A stretch of DNA of 58,146 nucleotides from Treponema sp. JC4 (lineage in GTDB: Bacteria > Spirochaetota > Spirochaetia > Treponematales > Treponemataceae). This document shows positions 37,401 through 42,604 of the stretch, one piece after another. The position numbers and the translations under genes are program-made. The notes beneath the pieces are model-generated. The model had not been told where the DNA came from. It made no database searches and was given only the letters and a program-made list of their open reading frames with translations. Where the stretch lies: positions 1 through 58,146 of the forward strand of contig NZ_AJGU01000016.1 in assembly GCF_000260795.1 (NCBI RefSeq), read 5' to 3'. Every line of letters begins with the position of its first letter. Within the stretch, counting starts at the first letter, position 1.

Positions 37401-37557
37401 TTATTGCGTCAACATCAGGACTTGAAATTGCACCTTTTGGTGCCTCCGTATCCACCGATTCACCGAGTCCTATTTCACAGGATGAATAAAGAAATAAGGC
37501 AGCAAGACCTGCCAGACCAATGATAACTCTCTTCACCTTGTTTAATTTGATTTGCAT
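25417..37557 (-). CDS. Giant surface lipoprotein with Ig-like repeats and propeller-like C-terminus, about 4,046 aa
   Basis: The start at 37557 follows GGAGAA and gives a lipoprotein signal (GLAALFLYSSC, Cys 27, relaxed spirochetal lipobox). At least 17 Ig-like/cadherin-like modules of 130-220 residues follow, each opened by a variant of IDNTAPxI (for example TIDNTAPLIVL, VIDREAPVITI, VFDKTAPTIDS, KIDSSAPELES, TLDAIAPTVTL) and containing a GxxSDxxGI turn. Around residue 3565 the repeats give way to a propeller-like region (VYLAYYDAMNDEIRF; IHIAAYDGTNCDLVYAY). Ser, Thr, Asp and Gly dominate, cysteine is nearly absent. It should form a fibre on the cell surface, for adhesion or substrate contact. 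No partner secretion genes adjoin. Confidence 0.85.
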   Translation of the reverse strand: MQIKLNKVKRVIIGLAGLAALFLYSSCEIGLGESVDTEAPKGAISSPDVDAIIRSVFAIQGTWTDDGSVSSVSITLQNTSTETKTEYSATIEDGKWYCEIDPNDEAQPIVDGSYLATVVLKDDGGHTTTLTRSYTIDNTAPLIVLQRPSTKANAASADVFGQTFTLKGQAVDDNDVSKILVKVYSDQDCTNLLKSIELSNVPANMEMDVATYEAGNTSNDYYQIYGDYDENKKETKTFYCKLEAYDGAAYYPLKESEASSDGNCATNYYLYSDISTLISSYKSTGIYKMQNGTYDGETDTIEAVKEKLAANEVTVSKFSLNPDNSPTFTVEGTGKLVSGESLLTSAGALSTGCSITNKSKELIVTISPGRDEISINADDEEKPLSVYLMECDDSGNITGSEKIPLITTYLNSTGTEWILVEGQGSVTISDSSYVITTGTISTENYAIETYNSTTKKLYRVCVSAYDDNDLKVVEYNSKIYAFGLSSSASIIETTVSSSPEYVSVNEAANADNKILKVSLTYTYDGKAYLMRTIGSKDAEKVDYDDTKTDDEKYEFPAGTDVSFTDKISVEDLKESDGTYASTIVYKFISILGEDVAASNTKTVNVKYDNEVPVAGSVSVPSTSETALSSFSFSGSVSDAASGIDKVYIRITDNTDSTKTTGDLVASGTESWIYKFSASDLPEGGAFDEEGYKTVLIWALDKVGLSTILYSSDSWIYDTSAPEFTIDSYISADSDGNYSGSSLSITTSTSGSASFNTGKAFKLIGSASDNFGIKQISVSQSDGTNTLTLDSDTDGGIVYNSTDGSWYIEDLPRDSSGSGVSLPDVGSLATYTYTFSIKDYGDSYATAKTLSVVIDREAPVITITAPDSADSSSDTVTPEYSAFGEGSLNGDAATFRGSVSDGEGLGMQYYSYVITDSSTAPAKDEVDSDGNSIWTQKSKTSSGNWSFSLPLGNGRSGTDTDTLYEGTHYLYVYAVDQANNESDIISVPFCVDQNAPSIAVLMETKKSDSESESDSENSYTALGSLSSYDISDADLFRFVVYASDTNGISSVSAVNSVDNTEFTLTKTDDSNVWTSDDISTEGSYTIVISVEDISGNGLSGESALSGRKTTVTKTVVFDKTAPTIDSVKINNTDITSATDNSTSWYASNTVTVIVTASDNASGLSAVQYSTDNTDEESWQDFLISSGTYRANVEFEDDGEHKLYLRAVDVIGNESSVFQTVDSEGTAIDGIVIKIDSSAPELESLWYKTGDVTAEASGTVYISGIETKDLTVYGTISDDDSGISGLTFTMNGNEVSPSELYYSSTESTVNESGENTKAWITTAEAASSVEEGAFAALTDFDDSTGIKTWKATFAASSIVSGKFVATGTNGAGGSYALPAFTISVDSKKPSLANISLATSNSAYSVYQPDSNTYTYYLNNENQTFTISGIATDDKGVSKVAISVENYSNEVSTSGEWTFTGIDLTSVSAASTTATVTAYDLAGNAQEQSITLNIDKTAPLAKHWADKNDKDIYFRIGNADNEKTASASSSSGYVNEAGNTWDSDLDEDVGGKYSAGTYGNSSTIEIRGYFEEASSGLKMIYYKIFSSAPTAEEIEALVTGYKSLPNYFSPLSSEKIRRVIYTDSSDTKTSISGVPSNFDSTISGFDNEKNYLVLLAVDNVGNVSADTLSGYSVNNSTTTSESDYTSKWNGTDTSGNGLEYYSINVDTVVPEISDSVYSNKSTAADNLLSETLYSNKGEAEADYITLWGLATDNAAGISSIVFTVNGNEISTSSDTYGTLTIKQSESENLGGSSQTLSETNTFWKVIIKPAAFGNLTSGNVSVYAKLTDKAGDGNSKTVSVATVTLDAIAPTVTLSTPTDADSDTDGTQINGTISLTGTISDANTLPDSAVYAVQYSTDTANWSDVTTELMSDYAVSGSYSYTVTGFDTTKLTDEKQYYIRVAAKDAAGNIGYSASLPVFVSQDTDRPVIRYTNLTLGESMSSSSYLAFDTNELYGSISDDDGVTGLTLAYQTAVSDSALTDSGWKTLTLNNGSFTLTFDEDGKKNLYFKVTDVNSNDFISSAEDEYNISSPKITDGTNKYGYKDTSTVTYTKPTVSYIKVDTIAPSVDSIEYCLDPSADNAEWSTAISSQTFGGTNSSFYIHQYAYDANDVESVTLTIASNEKDESDSVYTYEFTKQSTTKTLNENTYYEWRSGEIDISSLASGSRSFTVTVSDGVKTTPTSIYVTIDNTAPVIKVTGPSSSNTSSGSITIYGTVDCEATTYFAVSTSNEVKPDETTAITTWSGKDSDGNATSGIISDIASKVSYTQIEDASLSWFVYFDGDTTSATETTHSVTLNDYLVNFGITTNDELKSTTNAFETIVNLYVWIKSVDSVGNYSETAHLVQLDPQGDRPTVSISYPSVDGQTLGGKVRIAGSAEDTGGTNIGVNQVWVQIISSSHEYEAYTGETTFGTFTQTDNIITAFTPSKNDLDYLLASGYTLYNMKSYATESTHTAYSGTIADGASASNYAIPATLSGSSWSLTINSKNEFNPETSGTNSLAIRVYAMDNDGKFSINTDKYIIFDSSNPVISNLYLIQTSDNSLSVTSDTPNYSATASRQYEEDMFVKGEWWLTGCVEDNDAIKTLKIGTDSLIKNGEIKTNSNWAVVTSGTSTSKTFPDEDDGSKNVTAAVYPKVYFKYKLDTSTSVGSISLIYDVIDAAEGTAGETSSTIKVNFDNVAPVLAGAENSSYAINPNVQQSNGYYSFGSLATEAAVGTYSQSGFDCVAFFFMRRNIKGTSEVDSIFNPMIKGGKATTLSSSLIYDSGLYWQKQTVTRDSSNLNVITANVDSDIRVNGLVKIGGAFYKISAISGSTITLDGYPSIDYTEAYFAYALTINNTIQETGGSTVKTDTDGYGYPSSITNDDGDGMVEYVEKSSSNYTWSASIVSSNIPDGPVELHYVVFDKAGNYSIGIMGNMLESLFASTSTENYALTDDRSDYSTLKASDSSNVLYVDKSYSTYNGIQTSASNYKDSSVAAAAFVSNNAPRMAGFILQTDYDGDNEMDETYNDYNAAAISTASVTGTSGSKNVYNPFEKPTGKSTTNPLLTSLEAGSTSAPIKKIRGYTTITPEIVGGNGEIYYAYNVTGTNTLSGQNSTAIVTEGSTDYTINDVTPINIQLGDLLKIGDSDTGVPFKFTFWDSTDGTEKFDDSQTATLTVYLAINAAENSKPTVEITPFYWNSSSSNSLYGNSTSNGHIELEGDLPDTFTTSATGVNDRDPKVSGQIVIEGTSHDDKRIDYLYVSIPGMTMGSTTKTISGTVFYQLASYSSENKKLEGTDDWDDSGYKLEITSDAQSDSGHDVSWKLYWDSSKISTVAATDVAIQVVAYNQGIPTCAESGSSNLSIDGTTYYADPAYTSAQNNTPGTTQTSSSKATAYYKVDVVPYVAGVKTSLSSLKKKNSSVYDRTALGHYPTGSEDKVYLYGFNLAGGALSDSANTSVNLSEVTPSTTYSWYSSSYFTYPNAYEASVSDFTSGEVSVTVNGVISLNNKNDNASSGAYTTTTAASTGDYTIYSNYYNRQPNNDNNNNLTDDLILDVWSFDSDAVVPISGKIEQPHMAIDPITGQIGFAFVNGPLYFSMAGSTEDNTKTSYDYWMGSYDFFTSVGFAYDSLGYTYGVAAGGDINSSSADKFQFMTSRWGRASRAQNGSYSSSSSLRLESIGMKGTKSNTSDSTYYFDKQRIKSPSLTTSVHNNYTNVYLAYYDAMNDEIRFKAGSTNSTSTTGFGSFTDYDTEGAPYIYRNEKVSMLAGNGTSYGAGSYISLGVVSGSTATTDVVCAIWYDETSRVLWYSYNTSPLTDRNGTTDRSGWSDPVQVFSGDMENAGEYCQLAVDAKGGIHIAAYDGTNCDLVYAYLSSYSANPVTCVVDSSGVIGSNLTIDVALDSSNNAIPRIGYYATSCIRPKLAYLVNTSSTASAGADDEVYTGAWECSVVPTESSVNMQSNQYNKINVGVWKNSSTGVVKESTSGTSSYTNNPNSYNSTSYGFVYGNGTSNAVLGYAIKVSSSSDAIETAQMR

Positions 37558-37775
37558 ATGTTCTCCAACTTTTTTGAATTTAAAACACACACCGATAGTT
37601 AGCCCAATATATCAAATTCAAATCTAATGGAAGTATAGAGAAATTGCATACAAAATTTTTGTTATATCTATAATAATTTTAACCTTCTTACAGAAGATTT
37701 ATAGTGCTATAAGACTATTCTTATCATTCCCTTATTATTAAAGCAAAAATCCCAGTGACTATTAAAATATATGAT
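37558..37775. other. Divergent intergenic region between the giant lipoprotein gene and rsmI
   Basis: About 220 bp, AT-rich, with no ORF. It must hold the promoter of the 12-kb lipoprotein gene; I see an AT-rich TATATT near 37605 on the minus strand but no good partner hexamer, so I do not assign one. Confidence 0.4.
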
Positions 37776-37804
37776 TTGCGCTTTTCTTCCATATAGAATA
37801 TAAT
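37776..37804 (+). promoter_or_regulatory. Promoter for rsmI
   Basis: TTGCGC (37776-37781), 17-bp spacer, perfect TATAAT (37799-37804). Transcription would begin at about 37811, the first base of the GTG start codon, so the mRNA is predicted to be leaderless. Confidence 0.6.
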
Positions 37805-37810
37805 AGTTGC

Positions 37811-38518
37811 GTGGCAAAGCTTTACGTTATTGGAACTCCGATTGGAAATCTTGGTGATATTACCTACCGCGCGGTTGAGACGCTTAGAAACGTTGATTAC
37901 GTGGCGGCAGAAGATACCCGCCATACTCTCCAGCTTTTGAATCATTTTGAGATTAAAAAGCCGCTGATTTCCTGCCGGGCTCAGAACGAAAAATTTGCTT
38001 CGGAAAATGTAATTAAGCTGCTTAAAGAAGGACATGACGTTGCCTATGCAAGCGACGCGGGAACTCCTGGAATCAGTGATCCGGGCGCAGTTCTTGTGGA
38101 CTTTGTGCGTGAGGCTGGCTTTGAAGTTGTTCCTATTCCGGGACCAGCTGCCTTTGCAACCTTAGTTAGCGTTGCCGGTTCGGGCGGAAAAACTCTGGTT
38201 TTTGAAGGCTTCCTTTCTCCAAAACCGGGCAAACGTAAGAGCCGCGTAAAAGAACTGATGGACAGTGGAAATGCAATAATTTTTTACGAAAGTCCCTTCA
38301 GAATCGTTAAGCTTCTTAAAGATATTTCCGATACTGAAAGTAGCAGACGTATTGTAGTTGGACGTGAAATGACCAAACTGCACGAAGAAATCACCAGCGG
38401 AACCGCACAGGAACTGTATGAGGATTATGCTTCAAGACAATCCATAAAAGGAGAGTTCGCAGTTTTCATTTCTGGTACAAAAAAAGATAAACATTCGGAA
38501 GAATCTGCCGATAATTAA
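37811..38518 (+). CDS. rsmI: 16S rRNA (cytidine-1402-2'-O)-methyltransferase
   Basis: Methylates the ribose of C1402 in the decoding centre of 16S rRNA using S-adenosylmethionine. The tetrapyrrole-methylase fold is shown by LYVIGTPIGNLGD at the N-terminus, AAEDTRHT, ASDAGTPGISDPG and IPGPAA. At 235 residues it lacks the usual C-terminal 40-50 residues of the longer family members. Start is GTG without a ribosome site, consistent with the leaderless promoter. flgM follows 23 bp downstream. Confidence 0.94.
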   Translation: MAKLYVIGTPIGNLGDITYRAVETLRNVDYVAAEDTRHTLQLLNHFEIKKPLISCRAQNEKFASENVIKLLKEGHDVAYASDAGTPGISDPGAVLVDFVREAGFEVVPIPGPAAFATLVSVAGSGGKTLVFEGFLSPKPGKRKSRVKELMDSGNAIIFYESPFRIVKLLKDISDTESSRRIVVGREMTKLHEEITSGTAQELYEDYASRQSIKGEFAVFISGTKKDKHSEESADN

Positions 38519-38541
38519 AATAGGTATAGGGGAAGGAAATT

Positions 38542-38832
38542 ATGATGATTAATGGAATTAATTCAATCAATCCTTTGAACAATGTTCAGGAAACTCGCAA
38601 ATCTGAAAGCGCAGCAAAAGTTCGTTCAACGGAATCAGATTCAATTTCAGTTTCAAAAGAAGCTGAAAAAATGGCAGAAGCATATTACCTGGACAAGGTT
38701 GCAGCAGAAACCCCGGATGTTCGTGCTGACAGAATTGCTGAAGTAAGAGAAAAGATTAAAGATCCTTCTTACTTGAATGATTCAGTATTCGGTTCTGCCG
38801 CAGACAAATTCCTTACTGCTCTTGGACTTTAA
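38542..38832 (+). CDS. flgM: Flagellar anti-sigma-28 factor FlgM
   Basis: A 96-residue regulator that holds the flagellar sigma factor FliA inactive until the hook is finished. The C-terminal sigma-binding region matches the family (RADRIAEVREKI, then a short DPSYLNDS turn and AADKFL). The N-terminal half is disordered and charged, as expected for an exportable anti-sigma factor. A GGAAGGAAA precedes the ATG. It is followed by a strong terminator and so closes the rsmI transcript. Confidence 0.88.
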   Translation: MMINGINSINPLNNVQETRKSESAAKVRSTESDSISVSKEAEKMAEAYYLDKVAAETPDVRADRIAEVREKIKDPSYLNDSVFGSAADKFLTALGL

Positions 38833-38879
38833 TTGACTGTAAAAAAGGAATTCAAAAAATCGCTTAATTAAGCTATTAT

Positions 38880-38911
38880 AAGGCGGACGCATTGTCGTTC
38901 CGCCTTTTTTT
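38880..38911 (+). terminator. Terminator after flgM
   Basis: 8-bp stem AAGGCGGA / TCCGCCTT with an 11-nt loop and a T run. A 12-bp palindrome GCTTAATTAAGC lies just before it (38862-38873). Confidence 0.85.
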
Positions 38912-38952
38912 GTTTAAAAAGTTAGGGCTCCCGGCCCGCAGGAGAGTTTAAA

Positions 38953-40101
38953 ATGTCTGACTTTGTTTTCAGAATTAATCCAAATATCATAATTGGTGAC
39001 TATACAGTTTCGCGACTTGGTCAGCAGGTTCGTGAATGGGGCACAAGATTTTTTGTCGTGCTGGACCCGATTTTACGTGAGGTAAAGCTTGCCGAAAAAG
39101 TGCAGCAGGCGCTCAGCGAACACAAAATTGAAACTATCGTTTATTCAGAATTGACTGACGGGACATCTACAAAGGCCGTTGCCCGCGCCCTTAAACTTGC
39201 CCGCGAGGCTCACGTTCATGGAGTTATTGCTGTTGGCGGAATGAAGGCTATGACTATCGGCCGCGCAGTTGCCGCTTACTATAATGAAGTCCACGATTTC
39301 TACACATTTGTAGGAGGCGCACAGCCTAATGCCCAGCCGATACACTGTATCTGCGTGCCTACGGTTTTCCGCTTTCCATTTATTTTTACATCAGATTTAC
39401 CGATTGCAGACAGCCGCAATCATCAGATAAAAATTCTGAAAATCCAGCCTAACGTATGTAAGCTTGCCCTGGTTGATCCTAACCTCATGCTTTCTTTGAC
39501 TGACAATCAGAAGGCAACTTTATCTCTGGAACTTTTAGGAATGGCAATTGAAGCCTATATTTCTCAGAAGGCAAACTTTTTCAGCGATATGTTTGCAGAA
39601 AAAGCGGTTGAAATTCTGAATTATGCTTTCAATGGTTCTCCTTCCATAGAAATTACAACACCGGAAGAAGTGCTGCTTGCTCAGGCTGGTGCAATGGTCA
39701 GCATGGCAGCCTCAACTTCCGCACTGGGAATGAACACCCTGCTTTCTATTGGAATTAACGCCCGCTATCAGATTAAAAAGCCTCTACTTGCTTCCATTCT
39801 GCTCCCTTTTGCAATGGAAGACGCAGGAAAATTCAAGGCTGCAAAGCTGGAAAAGCTTTCTCATCTGCTTGGTGCTGCCACAGAAGAACAGACCGGCGAA
39901 GAAGCAGTTTCTGCTTTTATTGATTATGTACGCCAGAGAATTGCCGCTGCAAACCTGCCGACAAGACTTAAGGATACAAAGCTTACAATTGAACAGCTTG
40001 CCGTAGTAATTGAAGACATTAAAGACACCGAAATAATGAATCAGCTTCCGCGCAGCATGACTGCCGATGACTTATTCACCTTTATTAAGCAGGCCTACTA
40101 G
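38953..40101 (+). CDS. Iron-alcohol-dehydrogenase-fold protein lacking the metal and NAD motifs
   Basis: The 382-residue sequence has the shape of an iron-type ADH from start to end (FRINPNIIIG; DPNLMLSL; EAYISQ; ASILLPFAMED; DDLFTFIKQAY). Yet the residues that normally define the enzyme are gone. The NAD loop GGGSxxD reads GGMKAMT (residues 95-101). The metal ligands are replaced: the D-x-x-x-H pair by E193 and M197, the LVHAMAH histidines by residues of NTLLSIG near 261-267, and the PHG histidine by K276. So it is probably not a dehydrogenase but a pseudoenzyme or a protein with another ligand. A good GGAG precedes the ATG. It is followed by the TrmH-type gene 26 bp on. Confidence 0.82.
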   Translation: MSDFVFRINPNIIIGDYTVSRLGQQVREWGTRFFVVLDPILREVKLAEKVQQALSEHKIETIVYSELTDGTSTKAVARALKLAREAHVHGVIAVGGMKAMTIGRAVAAYYNEVHDFYTFVGGAQPNAQPIHCICVPTVFRFPFIFTSDLPIADSRNHQIKILKIQPNVCKLALVDPNLMLSLTDNQKATLSLELLGMAIEAYISQKANFFSDMFAEKAVEILNYAFNGSPSIEITTPEEVLLAQAGAMVSMAASTSALGMNTLLSIGINARYQIKKPLLASILLPFAMEDAGKFKAAKLEKLSHLLGAATEEQTGEEAVSAFIDYVRQRIAAANLPTRLKDTKLTIEQLAVVIEDIKDTEIMNQLPRSMTADDLFTFIKQAY

Positions 40102-40127
40102 GGCAGCTTGCCCCGCCCGGAGATTTT

Positions 40128-40961
40128 ATGATTGAACCAGGAAAACTCTTTCAGCTGGAAGGCGGTCAGAAACGCCGTAAGCTGGCTTTAACTTTTGGAG
40201 CCCTTGAACGAGACATTCAGGGAATTGCCGAAAAGGGAACTGAATATAATTTTACAAGCATGACCCGCGCTGAATACGTGCGGGAAGTAACAAAGGTTCT
40301 GCTTAAAGACCCAAAACTGCCTCAGGGCGCCGCCAACGAATTAAAGCGCCTTCTTGCTGCCCAGCCTTTTGATGAACTGCGCCTGTGTAACTGCGCCAGA
40401 AATCACCTTTTAGCATTAATAGGAACCTTCCCTGCCGAATGGGACTTAGTAATTGCGCCTCACGCAGCCCCTGTAGAGGAAGACGGCACTGTCCGCCAGC
40501 GGGATTTTTTCCCTGGCGTTGCCGTTTACGCAGAAGATATCCGCTCACCTTTTAACCTTGGCTCAATTTTCCGCTCTGCCGAAGCAATGGGTGCCGAAAA
40601 AGTATACATTTCGCCATTCTGTACTGACCCGGAACAGCCCCGCGCAATCAGAAGCGGTATGGGCTGCATTGAAACTATGGGCTGGGAACGCTGTTCTCTG
40701 GGCGAATTGCCTCAAGACCTGCCAGTTTTTGCCCTGGAAACAGGCGGCACTGATATAAATGAGTTTGAATTTCCAGAGCGGGGAATCTGCATTATAGGTT
40801 CAGAAGAGTTAGGCGTAAGCCCCGAAGCCCTTGCCAGAGCCACTTACGGCCGCGTCACAATCCCAATGAAAGGCCTTAAAGCCTCGCTGAATGTCGGTGT
40901 GGCATTTGGAATATTAATGCAGAAGTGGGTAGAAGCGCTGACAAGAAACCAGAAGAATTAA
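40128..40961 (+). CDS. TrmH/SpoU-family RNA 2'-O-ribose methyltransferase
   Basis: A SPOUT methyltransferase acting on tRNA or rRNA. The three family motifs lie in the C-terminal half: RSPFNLGSIFRSAEAMG (motif 1, with catalytic Arg), IIGSEELGVSP (motif 2) and IPMKGLKASLNVGVAFGI (motif 3). The first 110 residues are helical and without a clear match, possibly an RNA-binding extension. Which nucleotide it modifies cannot be told from sequence alone. It sits last in the plus-strand cluster and ends 60 bp before the convergent HATPase/HDOD gene. Confidence 0.9.
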   Translation: MIEPGKLFQLEGGQKRRKLALTFGALERDIQGIAEKGTEYNFTSMTRAEYVREVTKVLLKDPKLPQGAANELKRLLAAQPFDELRLCNCARNHLLALIGTFPAEWDLVIAPHAAPVEEDGTVRQRDFFPGVAVYAEDIRSPFNLGSIFRSAEAMGAEKVYISPFCTDPEQPRAIRSGMGCIETMGWERCSLGELPQDLPVFALETGGTDINEFEFPERGICIIGSEELGVSPEALARATYGRVTIPMKGLKASLNVGVAFGILMQKWVEALTRNQKN

Positions 40962-41020
40962 TAATTGCAAAAAAGACGGAAGGAACAGGACGTGTGCCAA
41001 AAACACTCTTAACTGATTTT

Positions 41021-42523
41021 TTAGAGTTTTTCTTCCGGATTTTCTTCAGCAAAAGCATCATTCAGCTTATTAAGCACATACACAAACTGATCTTCCGTAA
41101 AAATATCAAATTTTGCCAGCTGCTTAGGATCAATCTGATAGAAATCCAGCTGATTTTCGCTGTAAGCCAGAAGAACTTCGGCAATATAAAGCGGCGGCAG
41201 GAACTGCTTGATTTTATCAGAAGCAAGCTCCGGATTATTCCAGCCGTGAACAAGACTTAAAGTTTCGTCTGAGAATTTCAGTTTTTTCAAATAGCCGTAA
41301 GTAATAAAAGTACCTGCATTTCCCTGATAGAAGGTTTCGCGGATTTTTTCAGCTTCTTCGTACTGCTCGCTCAACTCAGTAATATATTTTTCCTGAGTCT
41401 GAGTAGGATTACGCAAAAGTTCAAATCCGATATTGTTAATCAAACCAATTGAATAATATTCTTCCGGCGAGAAAATAACCTGGAAATCAGGCTGATTTTT
41501 GCAGAGGTTATAAGCGTAGTAGGCAACCTTCTGCGAATGCTGCTTTGAAGTTTCCAGATCTTTAAATTCCATTATTTCAACTTCTTTATTTTCAGAAGAA
41601 ATAATTTTGCGAAGTTCATCATCACTAAACTGGGCAAGAGCTTTTTTCAGATTCAACTGCTCGCGGTTATGATCTACAGTATTTTTCAAAATCAGAAGCG
41701 CCAGCGTATCATCATGCATGACAACTTTCAAAAGCGCATCGCGGTCAATGGAAGGCTCATTCAAAAGGGCCTGAACCTGACGATAGGTAGCAAGGCGGAT
41801 TGGAATCTGTTCCTGAAGATTAATATACTCGTAGGTAAGCATCTGCACTGCCGAATAAACCACTTCGTTACATGGCAGAATGATTTCTGTAATTGTTTCT
41901 TTATCAGTTGAATAGCATTTATAGCTGTCTTTTCCAAGTCCAGCCTTCTGAAGCATAAGGATGATGATGATAATACCCAGTCCCGCACCTTCAGAGGGGT
42001 CAAGCGCCTTAGCGTAAACTTCTTCAATACTGTTGAACTTTTTGGCGTTTTGAATTTTCTGCCTGATTCTCTGCTCTTCGTCCAGTGTGAGCACAGCCTT
42101 GTTTTTTACCTGAATTTTTAAAGTGCGGCCGCAGAGCTGGAGTACAAGTTTGATATATAAACCTGCTTTTTTCTGGAGTTCAAGATAATGGTCGATATTT
42201 GAAAGAGTATCTATTTTAAACTCATTCATACCGCGTTCATATTCTTCCGGATTGTTGATGTTTAATCCCTTTTCCTTAAAATAAACGCGCTTTGTATTGG
42301 CTTTTTTTGCATTGGTAAGAAGTTCGCCCAGACAGTATTTTAGATTTTGAATCAATTGCTCCTGATGACATTCTTCAAGGAACACGGTAAGGATATCATA
42401 GATATAAATCTCCATGTTGCGTGAAAGAGTATATGTCGTAATTTCAAGAGGCATTTGAAGTCTGACTGAGTTGCGGATTTTCTCTCTGTCTACTTCAAGC
42501 TTTTCATCAAAATCGCTTACCAT
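41021..42523 (-). CDS. HATPase-HDOD fusion protein
   Basis: 500 residues in two parts. Residues about 55-215 have the GHKL ATPase features: N box LGELLTNAKKAN (65-76), a degenerate G1 region DPSEGAGLGI (175-184) and a C-terminal strand TEIILPCNE. From about 235 to the end there is an HDOD domain, the regulatory relative of HD phosphohydrolases, recognisable by the opening RLATYRQVQALLNEPSIDRDALLKVVMHDDTLALLILK... and a helical body (SKQHSQKVAYYAYNLC). It is likely a signalling protein that senses or relays phosphorylation or a nucleotide. No HisKA dimerisation helix with a phospho-His is visible, so it is not a normal histidine kinase. Downstream of the Trk genes on the same strand. Confidence 0.8.
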   Translation of the reverse strand: MVSDFDEKLEVDREKIRNSVRLQMPLEITTYTLSRNMEIYIYDILTVFLEECHQEQLIQNLKYCLGELLTNAKKANTKRVYFKEKGLNINNPEEYERGMNEFKIDTLSNIDHYLELQKKAGLYIKLVLQLCGRTLKIQVKNKAVLTLDEEQRIRQKIQNAKKFNSIEEVYAKALDPSEGAGLGIIIIILMLQKAGLGKDSYKCYSTDKETITEIILPCNEVVYSAVQMLTYEYINLQEQIPIRLATYRQVQALLNEPSIDRDALLKVVMHDDTLALLILKNTVDHNREQLNLKKALAQFSDDELRKIISSENKEVEIMEFKDLETSKQHSQKVAYYAYNLCKNQPDFQVIFSPEEYYSIGLINNIGFELLRNPTQTQEKYITELSEQYEEAEKIRETFYQGNAGTFITYGYLKKLKFSDETLSLVHGWNNPELASDKIKQFLPPLYIAEVLLAYSENQLDFYQIDPKQLAKFDIFTEDQFVYVLNKLNDAFAEENPEEKL

Positions 42524-42604
42524 TATCTTATTAATTTTAATCTAATAATTTATTTTTGTAAAATATTTTGGCTAACCACTCCGAATATCTTTTTGTTATA
42601 ATTT

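Noticed and set aside
23739-37557. Polysaccharide utilisation locus made of GH16 enzyme plus giant lipoprotein
   Set aside because: Only one carbohydrate enzyme is present, no SusC/D-type or ABC sugar uptake genes are adjacent, and the two genes are separated by an unrelated membrane protein.
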